From: Mactromeris polynyma
Taxonomy: Eukaryota > Mollusca > Bivalvia > Venerida > Mactridae
Direction of reading: 5' to 3'
DNA length: 64,000 bases
Assembly: GCA_032209605.1 (NCBI GenBank)
Contig: JASFXZ010000039.1
Location: 1,922,001 to 1,986,000 of the forward strand
The stretch's first letter is position 1. Every line of letters begins with the position of its first letter. The notes under the pieces are model-generated. The model did not search any database. It was given only the letters and a program-made list of their open reading frames with translations, and was not told the origin of the DNA. Positions 35,113-47,739 of the stretch are shown in pieces. The position numbers and the translations under genes were made by a program.

Positions 35113-35599
35113 ATAGAGTGGTGTATTATAGAGTGTCCCTGTTCCATTGTAGTGGTGTATTATTGAGTGTCCCTGTTCCATTGTAGTGGTGTATTATTGA
35201 GTGTCCCTGTTCCATTGTAGTGGTGTATTATTGAGTGTCCCTGTTCCATTGTAGTGGTGGATTATTGAGTGTCCCTGTTCCATTGTAATGGTGGATTATT
35301 GTGTGTCCCTGTTCCATTGTAGTGGTGTATTATTGAGTGTCCCTGTTCCATTGTAGTGGTGTATTATTGAGTGTCCCTGTTCCATTGTAGTGGTGTATTA
35401 TTGAGTGTCCCTGTTCCATTGTAGTGGTGGATTATTGTGTGTCCCTGTTCCATTGTAGTGGTGTATTATTGAGTGTCCCTGTTCCATTGTAGTGGTGTAT
35501 TATTGAGTGTCCCTGTTCCATTGTAGTGGTGGATTATTGAGTATCCCTGTTCCATTGTAGTGGTGTATTATTGTGTGTCCCTGTTCCATTGTAGTGGTG

Positions 35600-36988
35600 T
35601 ATTATTGAGTGTCCCTGTTCCATTGTAGTGGTGTATTAATGAGTATCACTGTTCCATTGTAGTGGTGGATTATTGAGTGTCCCTGTTCCATTGTAGTGGT
35701 GGATTATTGAGTATCCCTGTTCCATTGTAGTGGTGTATTATTGAGTATCACTGTTCCATTGTAGTGGTGTATTATTGAGTATCCCTGTTCCATTGTAGTG
35801 GTGGATTATTGAGTATCACTGTTCCATTGTAGTGGTGTATTATTGAGTATCTCTGTTCCATTGTAGTGGTGGATTATTGAGTATCACTGTTCCATTGTAG
35901 TGGTGTATTATTGAGTATCCCTGTTCCATTGTAGTGGTGTATTATTGAGTATCACTGTTCCATTGTAGTGGTGGATTATTGAGTATCCCTGTTCCATTGT
36001 AGTGGTGGATTATTGAGTATCCCTGTTCCATTGTAGTGGTGGATTATTGAGTATCACTGTTCCATTGTAGTGGTGTATTATTGAGTGTCCCTGTTCCATT
36101 GTAGTGGTGGATTATTGAGTATCCCTGTTCCATTGTAGTGGTGTATTATTGAGTATCCCTGTTCCATTGTAGTGGTGGATTATTGAGTATCACTGTTCCA
36201 TTGTAGTGGTGTATTATTGAGTGTCCCTGTTCCATTGTAGTGGTGGATTATTGAGTATCCCTGTTCCATTGTAGTGGTGTATTATTGAGTATCCCTGTTC
36301 CATTGTAGTGGTGGATTATTGTGTGTCCCTGTTCCATTGTAGTGGTGGATTATTGAGTATCCCTGTTCTATTGTAGTGGTGGATTATTGAGTGTCCCTGT
36401 TCCATTGTAGTGGTGTATTATTAAATATCACTGTTCCATTGTAGTGGTGGATTATTGAGTATCCCTGTTCCATTGTAGTGGTGTATTATTGAGTATCCCT
36501 GTTCCATTGTAGTGGTGTATTATTGAGTGTCCCTGTTCCATTGTAGTGGTGTATTATTGAGTATCCCTGTTCCATTGTAGTGGTGTATTATTGATAATCC
36601 CTGTTCCATTGTAGTGGTGGATTATTGTGTGTCCCTGTTCCATTGTAGTGGTGGATTATTGAGTATCACTGTTCCATTATAGTGGTGTATTATTGAGTGT
36701 CCCTGTTCCATTGTAGTGGTGGATTATTGAGTATCCCTGTTCCATTGTAGTGGTGTATTATTGAGTATCCCTGTGCGATTGTAGTGGTGGATTATTGTGT
36801 GTCCCTGTTCCATTGTAGTGGTGGATTATTGAGTATCACTGTTCCATTGTAATGGTGGATTATTGTGTGTCCCTGTTCCATTGTAGTGGTGGATTATTGA
36901 GTGTCCCTGTTCCATTGTAGTGGTGTATTATTGAGTGTCCCTGTTCCATTGTAGTGGTGGATTATTGAGTGTCCCTGTTCCATTGTAG
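35600..36988. repeat. Higher-order block A inside the 34-bp array
   Basis: First copy of a long block repeated 1462 bp (43 units) downstream. Rare variants align at that offset: GTGTATTAATG 35631/37093, CTCTGTTCC 35851/37313, TTAAATATC 36421/37883, CTGTGCGATT 36771/38233 and AATGGTGG 36851/38313. Confidence 0.92.
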
Positions 36989-37061
36989 TGGTGTATTATT
37001 GTGTGTCCCTGTTCCATTGTAGTGGTGTATTATTGAGTGTCCCTGTTCCATTGTAGTGGTG

Positions 37062-38450
37062 TATTATTGAGTGTCCCTGTTCCATTGTAGTGGTGTATTA
37101 ATGAGTATCACTGTTCCATTGTAGTGGTGGATTATTGAGTGTCCCTGTTCCATTGTAGTGGTGGATTATTGAGTATCCCTGTTCCATTGTAGTGGTGTAT
37201 TATTGAGTATCACTGTTCCATTGTAGTGGTGTATTATTGAGTATCCCTGTTCCATTGTAGTGGTGGATTATTGAGTATCACTGTTCCATTGTAGTGGTGT
37301 ATTATTGAGTATCTCTGTTCCATTGTAGTGGTGGATTATTGAGTATCACTGTTCCATTGTAGTGGTGTATTATTGAGTATCCCTGTTCCATTGTAGTGGT
37401 GTATTATTGAGTATCACTGTTCCATTGTAGTGGTGGATTATTGAGTATCCCTGTTCCATTGTAGTGGTGGATTATTGAGTATCCCTGTTCCATTGTAGTG
37501 GTGGATTATTGAGTATCACTGTTCCATTGTAGTGGTGTATTATTGAGTGTCCCTGTTCCATTGTAGTGGTGGATTATTGAGTATCCCTGTTCCATTGTAG
37601 TGGTGTATTATTGAGTATCCCTGTTCCATTGTAGTGGTGGATTATTGAGTATCACTGTTCCATTGTAGTGGTGTATTATTGAGTGTCCCTGTTCCATTGT
37701 AGTGGTGGATTATTGAGTATCCCTGTTCCATTGTAGTGGTGTATTATTGAGTATCCCTGTTCCATTGTAGTGGTGGATTATTGTGTGTCCCTGTTCCATT
37801 GTAGTGGTGGATTATTGAGTATCCCTGTTCTATTGTAGTGGTGGATTATTGAGTGTCCCTGTTCCATTGTAGTGGTGTATTATTAAATATCACTGTTCCA
37901 TTGTAGTGGTGGATTATTGAGTATCCCTGTTCCATTGTAGTGGTGTATTATTGAGTATCCCTGTTCCATTGTAGTGGTGTATTATTGAGTGTCCCTGTTC
38001 CATTGTAGTGGTGTATTATTGAGTATCCCTGTTCCATTGTAGTGGTGTATTATTGATAATCCCTGTTCCATTGTAGTGGTGGATTATTGTGTGTCCCTGT
38101 TCCATTGTAGTGGTGGATTATTGAGTATCACTGTTCCATTATAGTGGTGTATTATTGAGTGTCCCTGTTCCATTGTAGTGGTGGATTATTGAGTATCCCT
38201 GTTCCATTGTAGTGGTGTATTATTGAGTATCCCTGTGCGATTGTAGTGGTGGATTATTGTGTGTCCCTGTTCCATTGTAGTGGTGGATTATTGAGTATCA
38301 CTGTTCCATTGTAATGGTGGATTATTGTGTGTCCCTGTTCCATTGTAGTGGTGGATTATTGAGTGTCCCTGTTCCATTGTAGTGGTGTATTATTGAGTGT
38401 CCCTGTTCCATTGTAGTGGTGGATTATTGAGTGTCCCTGTTCCATTGTAG
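37062..38450. repeat. Higher-order block A, second copy
   Basis: Matches 35600-36988 at a fixed offset of 1462 bp. The match ends near 38450, where the next unit differs from its counterpart near 36990. Confidence 0.92.
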
Positions 38451-39790
38451 TGGTGGATTATTGAGTGTCCCTGTTCCATTGTAGTGGTGGATTATTGAGT
38501 GTCCCTGTTCCATTGTAGTGGTGGATTATTGAGTGTCCCTGTTCCATTGTAGTGGTGTATTATTGAGTATCCCTGTTCCATTGTAGTGGTGTATTATTGA
38601 GTATCCCTGTTCCATTGTAGTGGTGGATTATTGTGTGTCCCTGTTCCATTGTAGTGGTGGATTATTGAGTATCCCTGTTCCATTGTAGTGGTGTATTATT
38701 GAGTATCCCTGTTCCATTGTAGTGGTGGATTATTGTGTGTCCCTGTTCCATTGTAGTGGTGGATTATTGAGTATCACTGTTCCATTGTAGTGGTGTATTA
38801 TTGAGTGTCCCTGTTCCATTGTAGTGGTGGATTATTGAGTATCACTGTTCCATTGTAGTGGTGTATTATTGAGTGTCCCTGTTCCATTGTAGTGGTGGAT
38901 TATTGAGTATCACTGTTCCATTGTAGTGGTGTATTATTGAGTGTCACTGTTCCATTGTAGTGGTGTATTATTGAGTGTCCCTGTTCCATTGTAGTGGTGG
39001 ATTATTGAGTATCCCTGTTCCATTGTAGTGGTGTATTATTGAGTGTCACTGTTCCATTGTAGTGGTGTATTATTGAGTGTCCCTGTTCCATTGTAGTGGT
39101 GGATTATTGAGTATCCCTGTTCCATTGTAGTGGTGTATTATTGTGTGTCCCTGTTCCATTGTAGTGGTGGATTATTGTGTGTCCCTGTTCCATTGTAGTG
39201 GTGGATTATTGAGTATCCCTGTTCCATTGTAGTGGTGTATTATTGAGTATCCCTGTTCCATTGTAGTGGTGGATTATTGTGTGTCCCTGTTCCATTGTAG
39301 TGGTGGATTATTGAGTATCACTGTTCCATTGTAGTGGTGGATTATTGTGTGTCCCTGTTCCATTATAGTGGTGTATTATTGAGTGTCTCTGTTCCATTGT
39401 AGTGGTGTATTATTGAGTATCACTGTTCCATTGTAGTGGTGGATTATTGTGTGTCCCTGTTCCATTGTAGTGGTGGATTATTGAGTGTCCCTGTTCCATT
39501 GTAGTGGTGGATTATTGAGTGTCCCTGTTCCATTGTAGTGGTGGATTATTGAGTATCACTGTTCCATTGTAGTGGTGGATTATTGAGTGTCCCTGTTCCA
39601 TTGTAGTGGTGGATTATTGAGTGTCCCTGTTCCATTGTATTGGTGGATTATTGAGTATCACTGTTCCATTGTAGTGGTGTATTATTGAGTATCACTGTTC
39701 CATTGTAGTGGTGGATTATTGAGTATCACTGTTCCATTGTGGTGGTGGATTATTGAGTGTCCCTGTTCCATTGTAGTGGTGGACTGTTGT

Positions 39791-41345
39791 GTGTCCCATT
39801 GTAAAAGTGAACTATTGAGTGTTCCATTGTAAAAGGGAACTATTGTGTGTCCCGTTGTAAGTACAGAGTATTCATTGTCCCATTGTAATGTTGCAAAATT
39901 GTATGTCCCATTGTTATGCTGGAAATTTGTGTGTTCCATTATAATGGTTGACAATTGTGAGTTTGATTGTAAAAGTGAACTATTGTGTGTCCCACTGTAA
40001 TTGCGAACTATTCATTGTCCCATTGTAAAGGTGGACTATTGTGTGCTCCATTGTAATGGTTGGCAATTATGTGTTCAATTGTAATGGTGCAAAATTGTGT
40101 GTCCCATTGTAATTGCGAACTATTCATTGTCCCATTGTAATGGTGCAAAATTGTGTGTTCCATTGTAAAGGTGGACTACTGTGTGCTCCATTGTAATGGT
40201 TGGCAATTATGTGTTCAATTGTAATGGTGCAAAATTGTGTGTCCCATTGTAATTGCGAACTATTCATTGTCCCTGTGTAATGGTGCAGAATCGTGTGTCC
40301 CATTGTAAAGGTGGATTATTGTGCGTTCCATTGTAAAAGTATAATTTTGTGTGCTCCATTGTAATGGTGGACTATTGTGTGTTGCATTATAATGGTGGAC
40401 TATTGTGTGTTCCTTTGTAATGGTGGACTGTTGTGTGTCTCATTGTAATGGTTGACAAGTGTTTGTTCCTTTGTAAAAGTGAACTATTGTGTGTCCCATT
40501 GTTATAGTGGACTAATGTGTCTCGCATGGTTATGGTATGTCAATTGTTTGTTCCATTGTTAAAGTGATTTATTGTGAACTATTGTTTGTTCCATTGGAAT
40601 GATGGACTATTGTATGTCCCATTGTAATGGTGGACTATTGTATGTCCCATCGTAATGGTGGACTATTGTATGTCCCATTGTAATGGTGGACTATTTTATG
40701 TCCCATTGTAATGGTGGACTAATGAGTGTCCCATTATAATGGTGGACTATTGTCTGTCCCTTCGTTATGGTGAACTATTGTGTGTCCCATTGTAATAGTG
40801 AACTATTGTGTGCCCCATTGTAATGGTGGACTATTGAGTGTCCTGTTGTTATAGTAGTGGACTATTGAGTGTCCCATTGTTTTAGTAGTGGACTATTGAG
40901 TGTCCCATTGTTATAGCAGACTATTGAGTGTTCCATTGTAATGGTGGACTATTGTGTGTCCTATTGTAATAGTGAACTATTGTGTGTCCCATTGTAGTAG
41001 TGAACTATTGTGTGCCCCATTGTAATGGTGGACTATTGAGCGTCCCATTGTAATGGTGGACTATTGAGTGTCCCATTGTTTTAGTGGACTATTGAGTGTT
41101 CTATTGTTATAGTGGATTATTGAGTATCCCATCATAACAGTGGCCTATTTAAGTATCCCATTGTAATAGTGGACTTTTGAGTGTCCCATTATAATAGTGG
41201 ATTATTGAGTGTACAATCGTAACAGTGGACTTTTGAGTGTCCAGGCATAATAGTAGAATATTTAGTGTCCCATATTGTTTATCTAGATTTACCAGTGGAC
41301 TATTGAGTGTTCCATCATTATACAGTGAAATACTCTTTGGATTTG
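39791..41345. repeat. 28-bp diverged array, related to the 34-bp unit
   Basis: Units such as those starting at 40632 and 40660 are 28 bp and carry GGACTATTGT, TGTCCCATTG and TAATGGT. They align to the 34-bp unit except for a missing 6-bp TGTTCC after TCCC. Units are diverged, with single-base indels and lost spacing toward 41345. The array is directly continuous with the 34-bp array. Confidence 0.9.
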
Positions 41346-43374
41346 TGATCTGTTGTATAACATTGTTCTATTCAATATTCAAAGTCAGTGAAAGCAAATG
41401 TAGTGTATTGTAATTGTCAGAAATAAAACAAGGCAGTACAGTAGGTTATGTGTGATTTTATGGGAAATACTTGCAATGAGTTAAAATTCAATGTCTGAGG
41501 ATTCAATCATATTAGCTAGATAAGTTATTCCATTGAGAATTATTTGTAGATTAATACTGGTATGTATGTCTCTGATTTCAGTAGATTAGAATACAGATTG
41601 AACCTGCATCCTACCTCAATGATTTCACCCATATATTACAGTACTAATAAGCAAAATAATGTTAACATAACTTGATTATGTTGAAGCAGTAATTGCATAT
41701 AGGTGCAGGTTCTGTAAATTCTACATGGGTTTTTTTATTGCTGATTAGGAACCAAGTCACTCATGCTGGCTATGATTGGATTTTAGTGCTTTTGGTGTGA
41801 ATTTCTGCTATAATGTGCTTGCGTCTGCGAAGGTCATCGCGTTCAGAGGGGTTTAAAGTCTGTGAGAAATTTTCAAATGTTCTTGAAAACGGTGCTGTAG
41901 TACAAATGTTAACTACAATTTCTCTTTGTAGAATTCCCAAAACCATGTAAAGATTCTTGCCAAAATTTTTTTAGTTTTCATGGCTATTTAAATACCACTG
42001 ATTGTGGAAATGCTTGAAACTGCTAGATATTTTTTCTATAGTAAACATGCTTAGAATCATAGAGAGAAGGAATTAAGCTTATACAAATATGTTATTTTAT
42101 AGTTTTATTGGTAGTTGTATGTAAAATAGTTTTATGAAAGCTGTAAATACTTTATACCCAACTCTATGTATTACACATGTGTGAGTGTGTGCTTCCTACT
42201 TTGCTTATTTCCGTGAATAAGATTTATGTTAATATCCCACACATGTTGGTCAGCATGTATGAGTGATGTGCTTGATTTATTTCAGTTTAAGCTTCCCACT
42301 TGATTAATATAATCATAAATATTTGTTATTCTTGTTAATGGTGGTACAGTGTTGCTGAGTCAAAAATGTGGGTGGTACAATCCACAATGATAAACATGTT
42401 TTTGTTTAGAATTATGGTACCATCATAGAATACTGACCTATTCATATTTGTATTTACCTGTGTTGTGAGTAATATACCACAGCAGTTCAAATATCATATC
42501 TCATTCTCCTTTGGAATAATGAAATTTTTACCCACAAGGCTGTGTCAAGTTGGCTACACAATCGACCTTCAACTATCAACATTGAAAACCTATGTTCTAT
42601 CTAGCTTGGTTCGACAATCAACATTTAAAAAAATGAATCGTGAGCTTGGCTCAATGTTCTGCACTGAGCAGATAGTGGTTGCAACGATATTAATCTCTGT
42701 CTGTCTTGGTCTATTAGGAAACGTATTGCAACATATTGAATTGCAGACAATTTACTTCAAGACAAATACTATGATGAACCATTTAGGACAAGGAGGGCAT
42801 GTAAAAACTAAGTTTCCCACAATGTGTTTAGTGACTCATGGATTATCTTGCATCTGGTAAATCCATTGACCCTGATTAATTTCTTTTAGATATTCCAGTT
42901 TTGGCCAAGCCTTGTGTAACATGGTCTTTGGAAACAGCTGTTGGTGTGCTTTTTCTCATTGGGTGATAAGTATTAATCCTGTGCTTTTTTCTCAACAATC
43001 TTCATTCAGAAAGGCGTGAAATTGACTCCCCAAGATTGATGTATCTGATTATAAATGTGGATATGATGGTATACAGCATATAGCTAGAAGACTGATTGTC
43101 CATTTCCACAGTTATATCTTAGGCCGGATATGATTTGGTGTCCACATTGCATCCTGACAATGTTTCATGAATTCATAAGACTGTAACAAAAATGGGAACA
43201 TATTTGGAATATTTTATATTCTCAGATTTTGTTAATTTAAACATATTAATTTTCACCGATTGTGACACATCTTCTTGCATCTTACACCAATAACTCTGGT
43301 TTAATGCTTTCTGGATTACTAACCAGTATTTGTGCCAAATGCAGGGCATAGAGAAGTATCATGATCAAACCATG
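41346..43374. other. AT-rich stretch with one weak open frame
   Basis: No repeat or RNA gene noticed. The frame at 42519-42860 is listed separately. Confidence 0.5.
42519..42860 (+). other. Open frame, 113 residues from ATG, unrecognised
   Basis: The longest ATG-initiated frame outside recognised repeats. It is open upstream to 42465 without an ATG. The peptide is basic at the start (MKFLPTRLCQVGY) and holds one hydrophobic stretch (IVVATILISVCLGLLGNVL) that could be a membrane segment. No family is recognised, no splice signals were found, and a frame this long is plausible by chance in 64 kb. Confidence 0.1.
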
Positions 43375-43449
43375 TATAAGGTGAGGCTCGAACTCACAAA
43401 CCTAGGATCAGAAGTCAGGTGCTCTTGCTAACCCTTGACCACTTAATTA
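43375..43449 (-). mobile_element. tRNA-like SINE head or tRNA pseudogene
   Basis: On the minus strand an A-box-like AAGTGGTCAAGGGTTAGCA and a good B box (GAGTTCGAGCCTC) stand at tRNA spacing. TCT is in the anticodon position, but the anticodon stem has only two standard pairs and the acceptor stem does not close. It differs from the SINEs at 7.3 and 11.0 kb. A SINE body may extend left to about 43250, but no second copy was found to define it. Confidence 0.65.
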
Positions 43450-45047
43450 CCCTTCTTAAGTATTGTTTATGACATATATATCATATACATGTATACATCA
43501 TAATGCCTTCAATGTAGCTCTCCACAATGCTACAATACCTGCCTCTTGTTGTTAAGTATATGATTTTTAAGCTGTCATTACTGTACAGTTGCTGCTTATA
43601 TATTATCTATCTTATCCATCTGTGATTGCTGTTTACTCTCCTTTCGGGTATTAACTAACAGATGGGCAGTCAGTTCCAGAAAGAGGATTTGTACAAAAGT
43701 AGAAAAGTGAGACAGTGAGACTGAAAAACAGTTAAAAGTATTAAATATACAGACTAGAGTAATAAAATTAGGTTGAAAACACAATCAGCTGCAACTAATT
43801 ATACATGATATGGCTTATTAGAAGATTACTTCTGTTAATTGATGTCTGGTTAAAAGATGTAATTGTTGTAATAAATGTTTGACTGTTTTAAATTTGTAGG
43901 GTTCTGAATACACAAAAACAATATACATACAAAGCTGCTCTAATTACTTACAGAACATGGTTGAGGAATTGCATCAATTAGGAGAGTGACTGTCATAATG
44001 GATTTCACAAATTGTCTCTAGTCCCATGTGTCGGTAAGTAATTTACTAAATAAGTATTCCTTAATGGGTGCATTTAGTGAACACACTGTGCAGGAATCAT
44101 GTTTGGTGGATCAAGAGTGAAAACTAGAACAAATTGATTTATATAAACTGGGTCTAGCTATTTATGTACATTTGTACTGACAGTTAAATGCGTTAGATTA
44201 TAGGTCTGTCAAGGGGATGGTGAAGAAAAGGTTGTTTATTTCTTATGGAATATTTGTTATATCTACTTCAGTTTGGTGAATGTTTACCCTTATTGTTTCT
44301 TCGCTTTGGGAATTCATTTATATTGTCATGCAGAGCGTCTGTATTTCTCTTTCATTTCACCGTTTATTCTTAATTCCTGTGTAATATGGTTATATAATCC
44401 TATAGTGATTACTGTTCTTCCACTGTTTTACTTCAGAATATTTGTATCTTATTGAATTGATCAATTGTTAACTTCTCCTTATTCATTTAATTTCCTTTAA
44501 AATTTACAATTTATGCCTATAATGTTTAATGCTTTCATCTATTTTGCAGACATTGTTTGGTGCAGTTTCACACATCTCCTTATCATAAAGTACATTTGCA
44601 GATAAATGCATTCTTTTGGGTTATTTGTTGTCTTTGTGAAATTTCTAACAATTTATTAGTAATTGGCAATAGATTTAATTAAGTTTCTATGTGTTCATAG
44701 TAAATTATCATCATTAGCTGAATTTGGGGTATGAATATTATGTTTGAAGTGGTACGCGTTTTCAAAATCACCGAGCTCTGATAAGCGAGATGGCCATAAT
44801 GGTAATGAAACAGTACAGGTTTAATTAATAGTCCTAGAATTGTCAGTTATCCTGTAAATAAATAGGGCAGTAACGAGTGCTTGGATATTGGGTACTCACG
44901 ATTCACTGCCTGTGATCATGGAGGTATACTTATGCTTTTGTTATAATTGCTGCATCGCAATCTGAATGTAAAAAGATGAAATAGATAAAAAAGGCAAATA
45001 TAATACAGCCAAAATATTTTTAGGTCTAATAATTTTAAAGGATGTAA
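43450..45047. other. No recognisable feature
   Basis: AT-rich DNA. A segment at 43952-44033 is bracketed by splice-like TTACTTACAG and GTAAGTAA, but all three frames are closed. Nothing else supportable. Confidence 0.5.
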
Positions 45048-45560
45048 AACAAGAAATATCTTTAAAAAAGATGGTCGGCGCAACTTGAAGTATGCAAATT
45101 TGTTGCAATCTGAAGGTTAACATTTGTTGTACAACATAAAATATGCCTAAATGTAACGACTGCCGGTCATTAAATAATGCTATACTACAGAAACTCCGAG
45201 ATCGGTAAGGGGAGATCACTGCGTAGGAGACTCTGCAGTGTGATTAGTCATAGACACAGTATAGTCCGTTTCAATATAGTTCATCATTACTTATTGCATA
45301 AGTCGTGAACTCACATTCATGTTAATAAACTTGTTACATAGCGATTTATCTGATTAAAACTATATAAATGTTCGTGACTGGTATATAAAACAAAGAAAGT
45401 CTTCTAATTCTAACACCGGACAATTCCCCGCGGTGATGACTAGCAACACTACATACTGGATAAATCTTGAAATACACTATACACAATGTTAACCAATCTG
45501 CATCAAGATTACAAACATTTTTCAGCTGAAGAGAAATTGCCTTGGTGGTTAACGTAAGAT
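45048..45560. repeat. Dispersed repeat (AAGAAATATCTTGA type), copy 2, interrupted
   Basis: AACAAGAAATATCTTT with AAAAAAGATGGTCGGCGC, and GTAACGACTGCCGGTCATTA, match the copy at 23366. Further matches appear only at 45485-45550 (AACCAATCTGCATCAAG, GCTGAAGAGAAATTGCC). The roughly 300 bp between have no counterpart in copy 1, suggesting an insertion here or a deletion there. The 92- and 85-codon minus-strand frames are repeat antisense. Confidence 0.6.
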
Positions 45561-47739
45561 TTGATTGGTTTATAAAACACTGATATGCATATAGCAAAAC
45601 CATGTTAGTACGGCTGTGCCGAAAAAACTGTTATCAAACAAAATAAAATATATTAAAATGAAAGTACTTGTCTATGATTTCACACAAGATGTGAAGCTAG
45701 CACAGCTCTGTTGGGATTTCAGAATTCATATTGTATCAATTATTATAAATTCAACTAAAATTTGTTTGATATAAACTTATTATTGCTTTGGCATGAATAT
45801 TTTGAATTGATTTTTGAGGTAAATAAAATATAATATACATGCTTGATTAAAATTCGAAACTCGATAGATTTATAGTATTGAGCATCACATAAATAATAGT
45901 CTACAAAACAGTGGTATATGTGTATCCCCGCGGACATCTTATAACTTCAATCTATCAGTTTGGCCCAACTGGCTTAATAAATCAATCGGCAGCTCTATAA
46001 CAATAAAACCTTAAAACATACGTCTATGGGTAAAAACACTTTGAATGTTGCTAAATTTGTATGGCTTCTCCCTAAATATTTCTAACAATATTCAATTATC
46101 ACTGAAGTATTTGTTCAAAGACTTAGAATTCTCCCTCTAATAGCATGTTTATGTTACAGAATTTGATTACCACGCTTTTACCTAATATAGCCTTATCTCT
46201 ATGTCATGTTTTTTTTCTTTTACCCTACATAGCGTGATTAAAATTTCTTGCACAATGCAGGCTTTAATTTGTTTCTATATTCATGCATAGAGCTAAGGAA
46301 ATGTTATGGTTAATTTACAAGTACTTCACATTTTGTTTATGTAACATACAGTCATTAAATGCCCCGTTATAGCTACTTAAAGTGTCGTAAAGCAGGTATA
46401 TATAGGCACATATACCTCCATAGAGGAAGCCACAGCTTGTGTTTCCATTTGTACTGCTGAATACCAGCATGGAAATGTGGCACCAGAGTGAAGTTAGTGC
46501 ATTAATTTTGGCCCCAACTATATACCCGTATCATGCTTATAGCATTACATCCGTGGTTCTTCTTTAATGATGTTTAAGTTGGGTTGAATAACAGTATATA
46601 TTCAATTATATCTAAACTACCAGTGTGATTCTAGGAAACAATCTGTTCATCTCATCTGTGATTTATGAGTTACAAACATGTGTATGATGGTATGTAATAT
46701 CCCCCTTTATTGCTCATTATTGACCTGTAATAGTCTCTCTAATGAGGCTCTACTAGACTCTTATCTTTCCTGCCTCAGTCTACTACCGCTCTATGCTCTT
46801 ATTTGCAGACTTCACTTTCATTTTAATGGGTAACTCTGCTCAGCAAACGATTTTACCTTCTAACTGTAAATGAGTTTCAGTGATGAACACAGAAAATTAA
46901 ACAAAGATGTACTCATATAAGATAAATATTTAAGTACCCATTTTTCACTGACTAATCTGTGACGGCAGTTTATCATCAACTCATCAAATCAAAGTCTTTT
47001 TCAGTTAATATTTTAAAGATAAATGAATAAAGAAATCTAGCAGGAAATGTCACATACAGAATGCAATGCCATCCCAGAAGCTAATATTCTCATACAGTTT
47101 TGCTTTTTGGACACCATCAGCATCGTTTGAAGGGTAACTGTGATGAACTTATTTCAGCGGCACAGCAGGAAATTCTGTAATTTTTTAATAACCCTGATGT
47201 TTTATTGTGCTCTTTGCGTATGCTGTCACAAGCATTGGGTTTCAGCTTTTTCTTTCGTTACCATTCTCATCCCTGCTCAATTGGTTCTTATAGTGTATAA
47301 CTTGTTGGTTCCAAATAAAAAGATGTATTCCATTTTGTTAAATAGCAGATGTACTTTTAATGCCCATTAAACTATAGTCACTTGTACGTAGATTGAAAAA
47401 AACGAATGCAGTTGATTATATTAAATTCTTTGACTGTGGGAAAATTCTTTGACAATCAATGTTAAGTATAAAAAGATCTTCCTTTCTGGAATTGGTTGCT
47501 GGTTTTTACAAGATTCATTTCAAGTTATTCTCTTTTTTAATTTCACACGATCAATAATTTTGAAGTTTTGTCTTTAATTACATTGTAATTTCTTTAACAC
47601 TCACTACCGAAAGATCTTTTAAAAAGTAGATCACTATCCTGAGTTGCCCTTTATCATGCACACACAGTCAATAACATTAATTCAATTATTTTGTTTTCAA
47701 TAATGAATATAAACCTTTCGTATTTATGCTCACCATTTG
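45561..47739. other. No recognisable feature
   Basis: AT-rich DNA, nothing supportable seen. Confidence 0.5.

Larger units (their letters stand above)
35113..39790. repeat. 34-bp minisatellite, about 138 units
   Basis: Units share CTGTTCCATTGTAGTGGTG and ATTATTG cores. The first GAGTGTCCC (35131) and the last (39755) are 4624 bp apart, exactly 136 x 34, so there is no net length change across the array. Variation is almost wholly substitutional at four positions: T/G before ATTATTG, A/T after that G, G/A in GTGTCC or GTATCC, and C/A before CTG. Rare variants include CTGTGCGATTG, ATTAAATATCAC and TTGATAATCC. The plus strand is about 70% G+T. The unit is not a multiple of three and carries frequent stops, so the array is not coding. 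Confidence 0.98.

Noticed and set aside
35113..39790. CRISPR array interpretation of the 34-bp repeats
   Set aside because: The units are directly abutting with no unique spacers, and the surrounding DNA is animal-like. This is a minisatellite.
39682..39954. 90-codon minus-strand frame
   Set aside because: It lies across the junction of the 34-bp and 28-bp arrays. Composition is simply the repeat read in reverse.
43952..44033. Segment bracketed by TTACTTACAG and GTAAGTAA, looking like an exon
   Set aside because: All three frames contain stops. At best it would be non-coding, with no further support.
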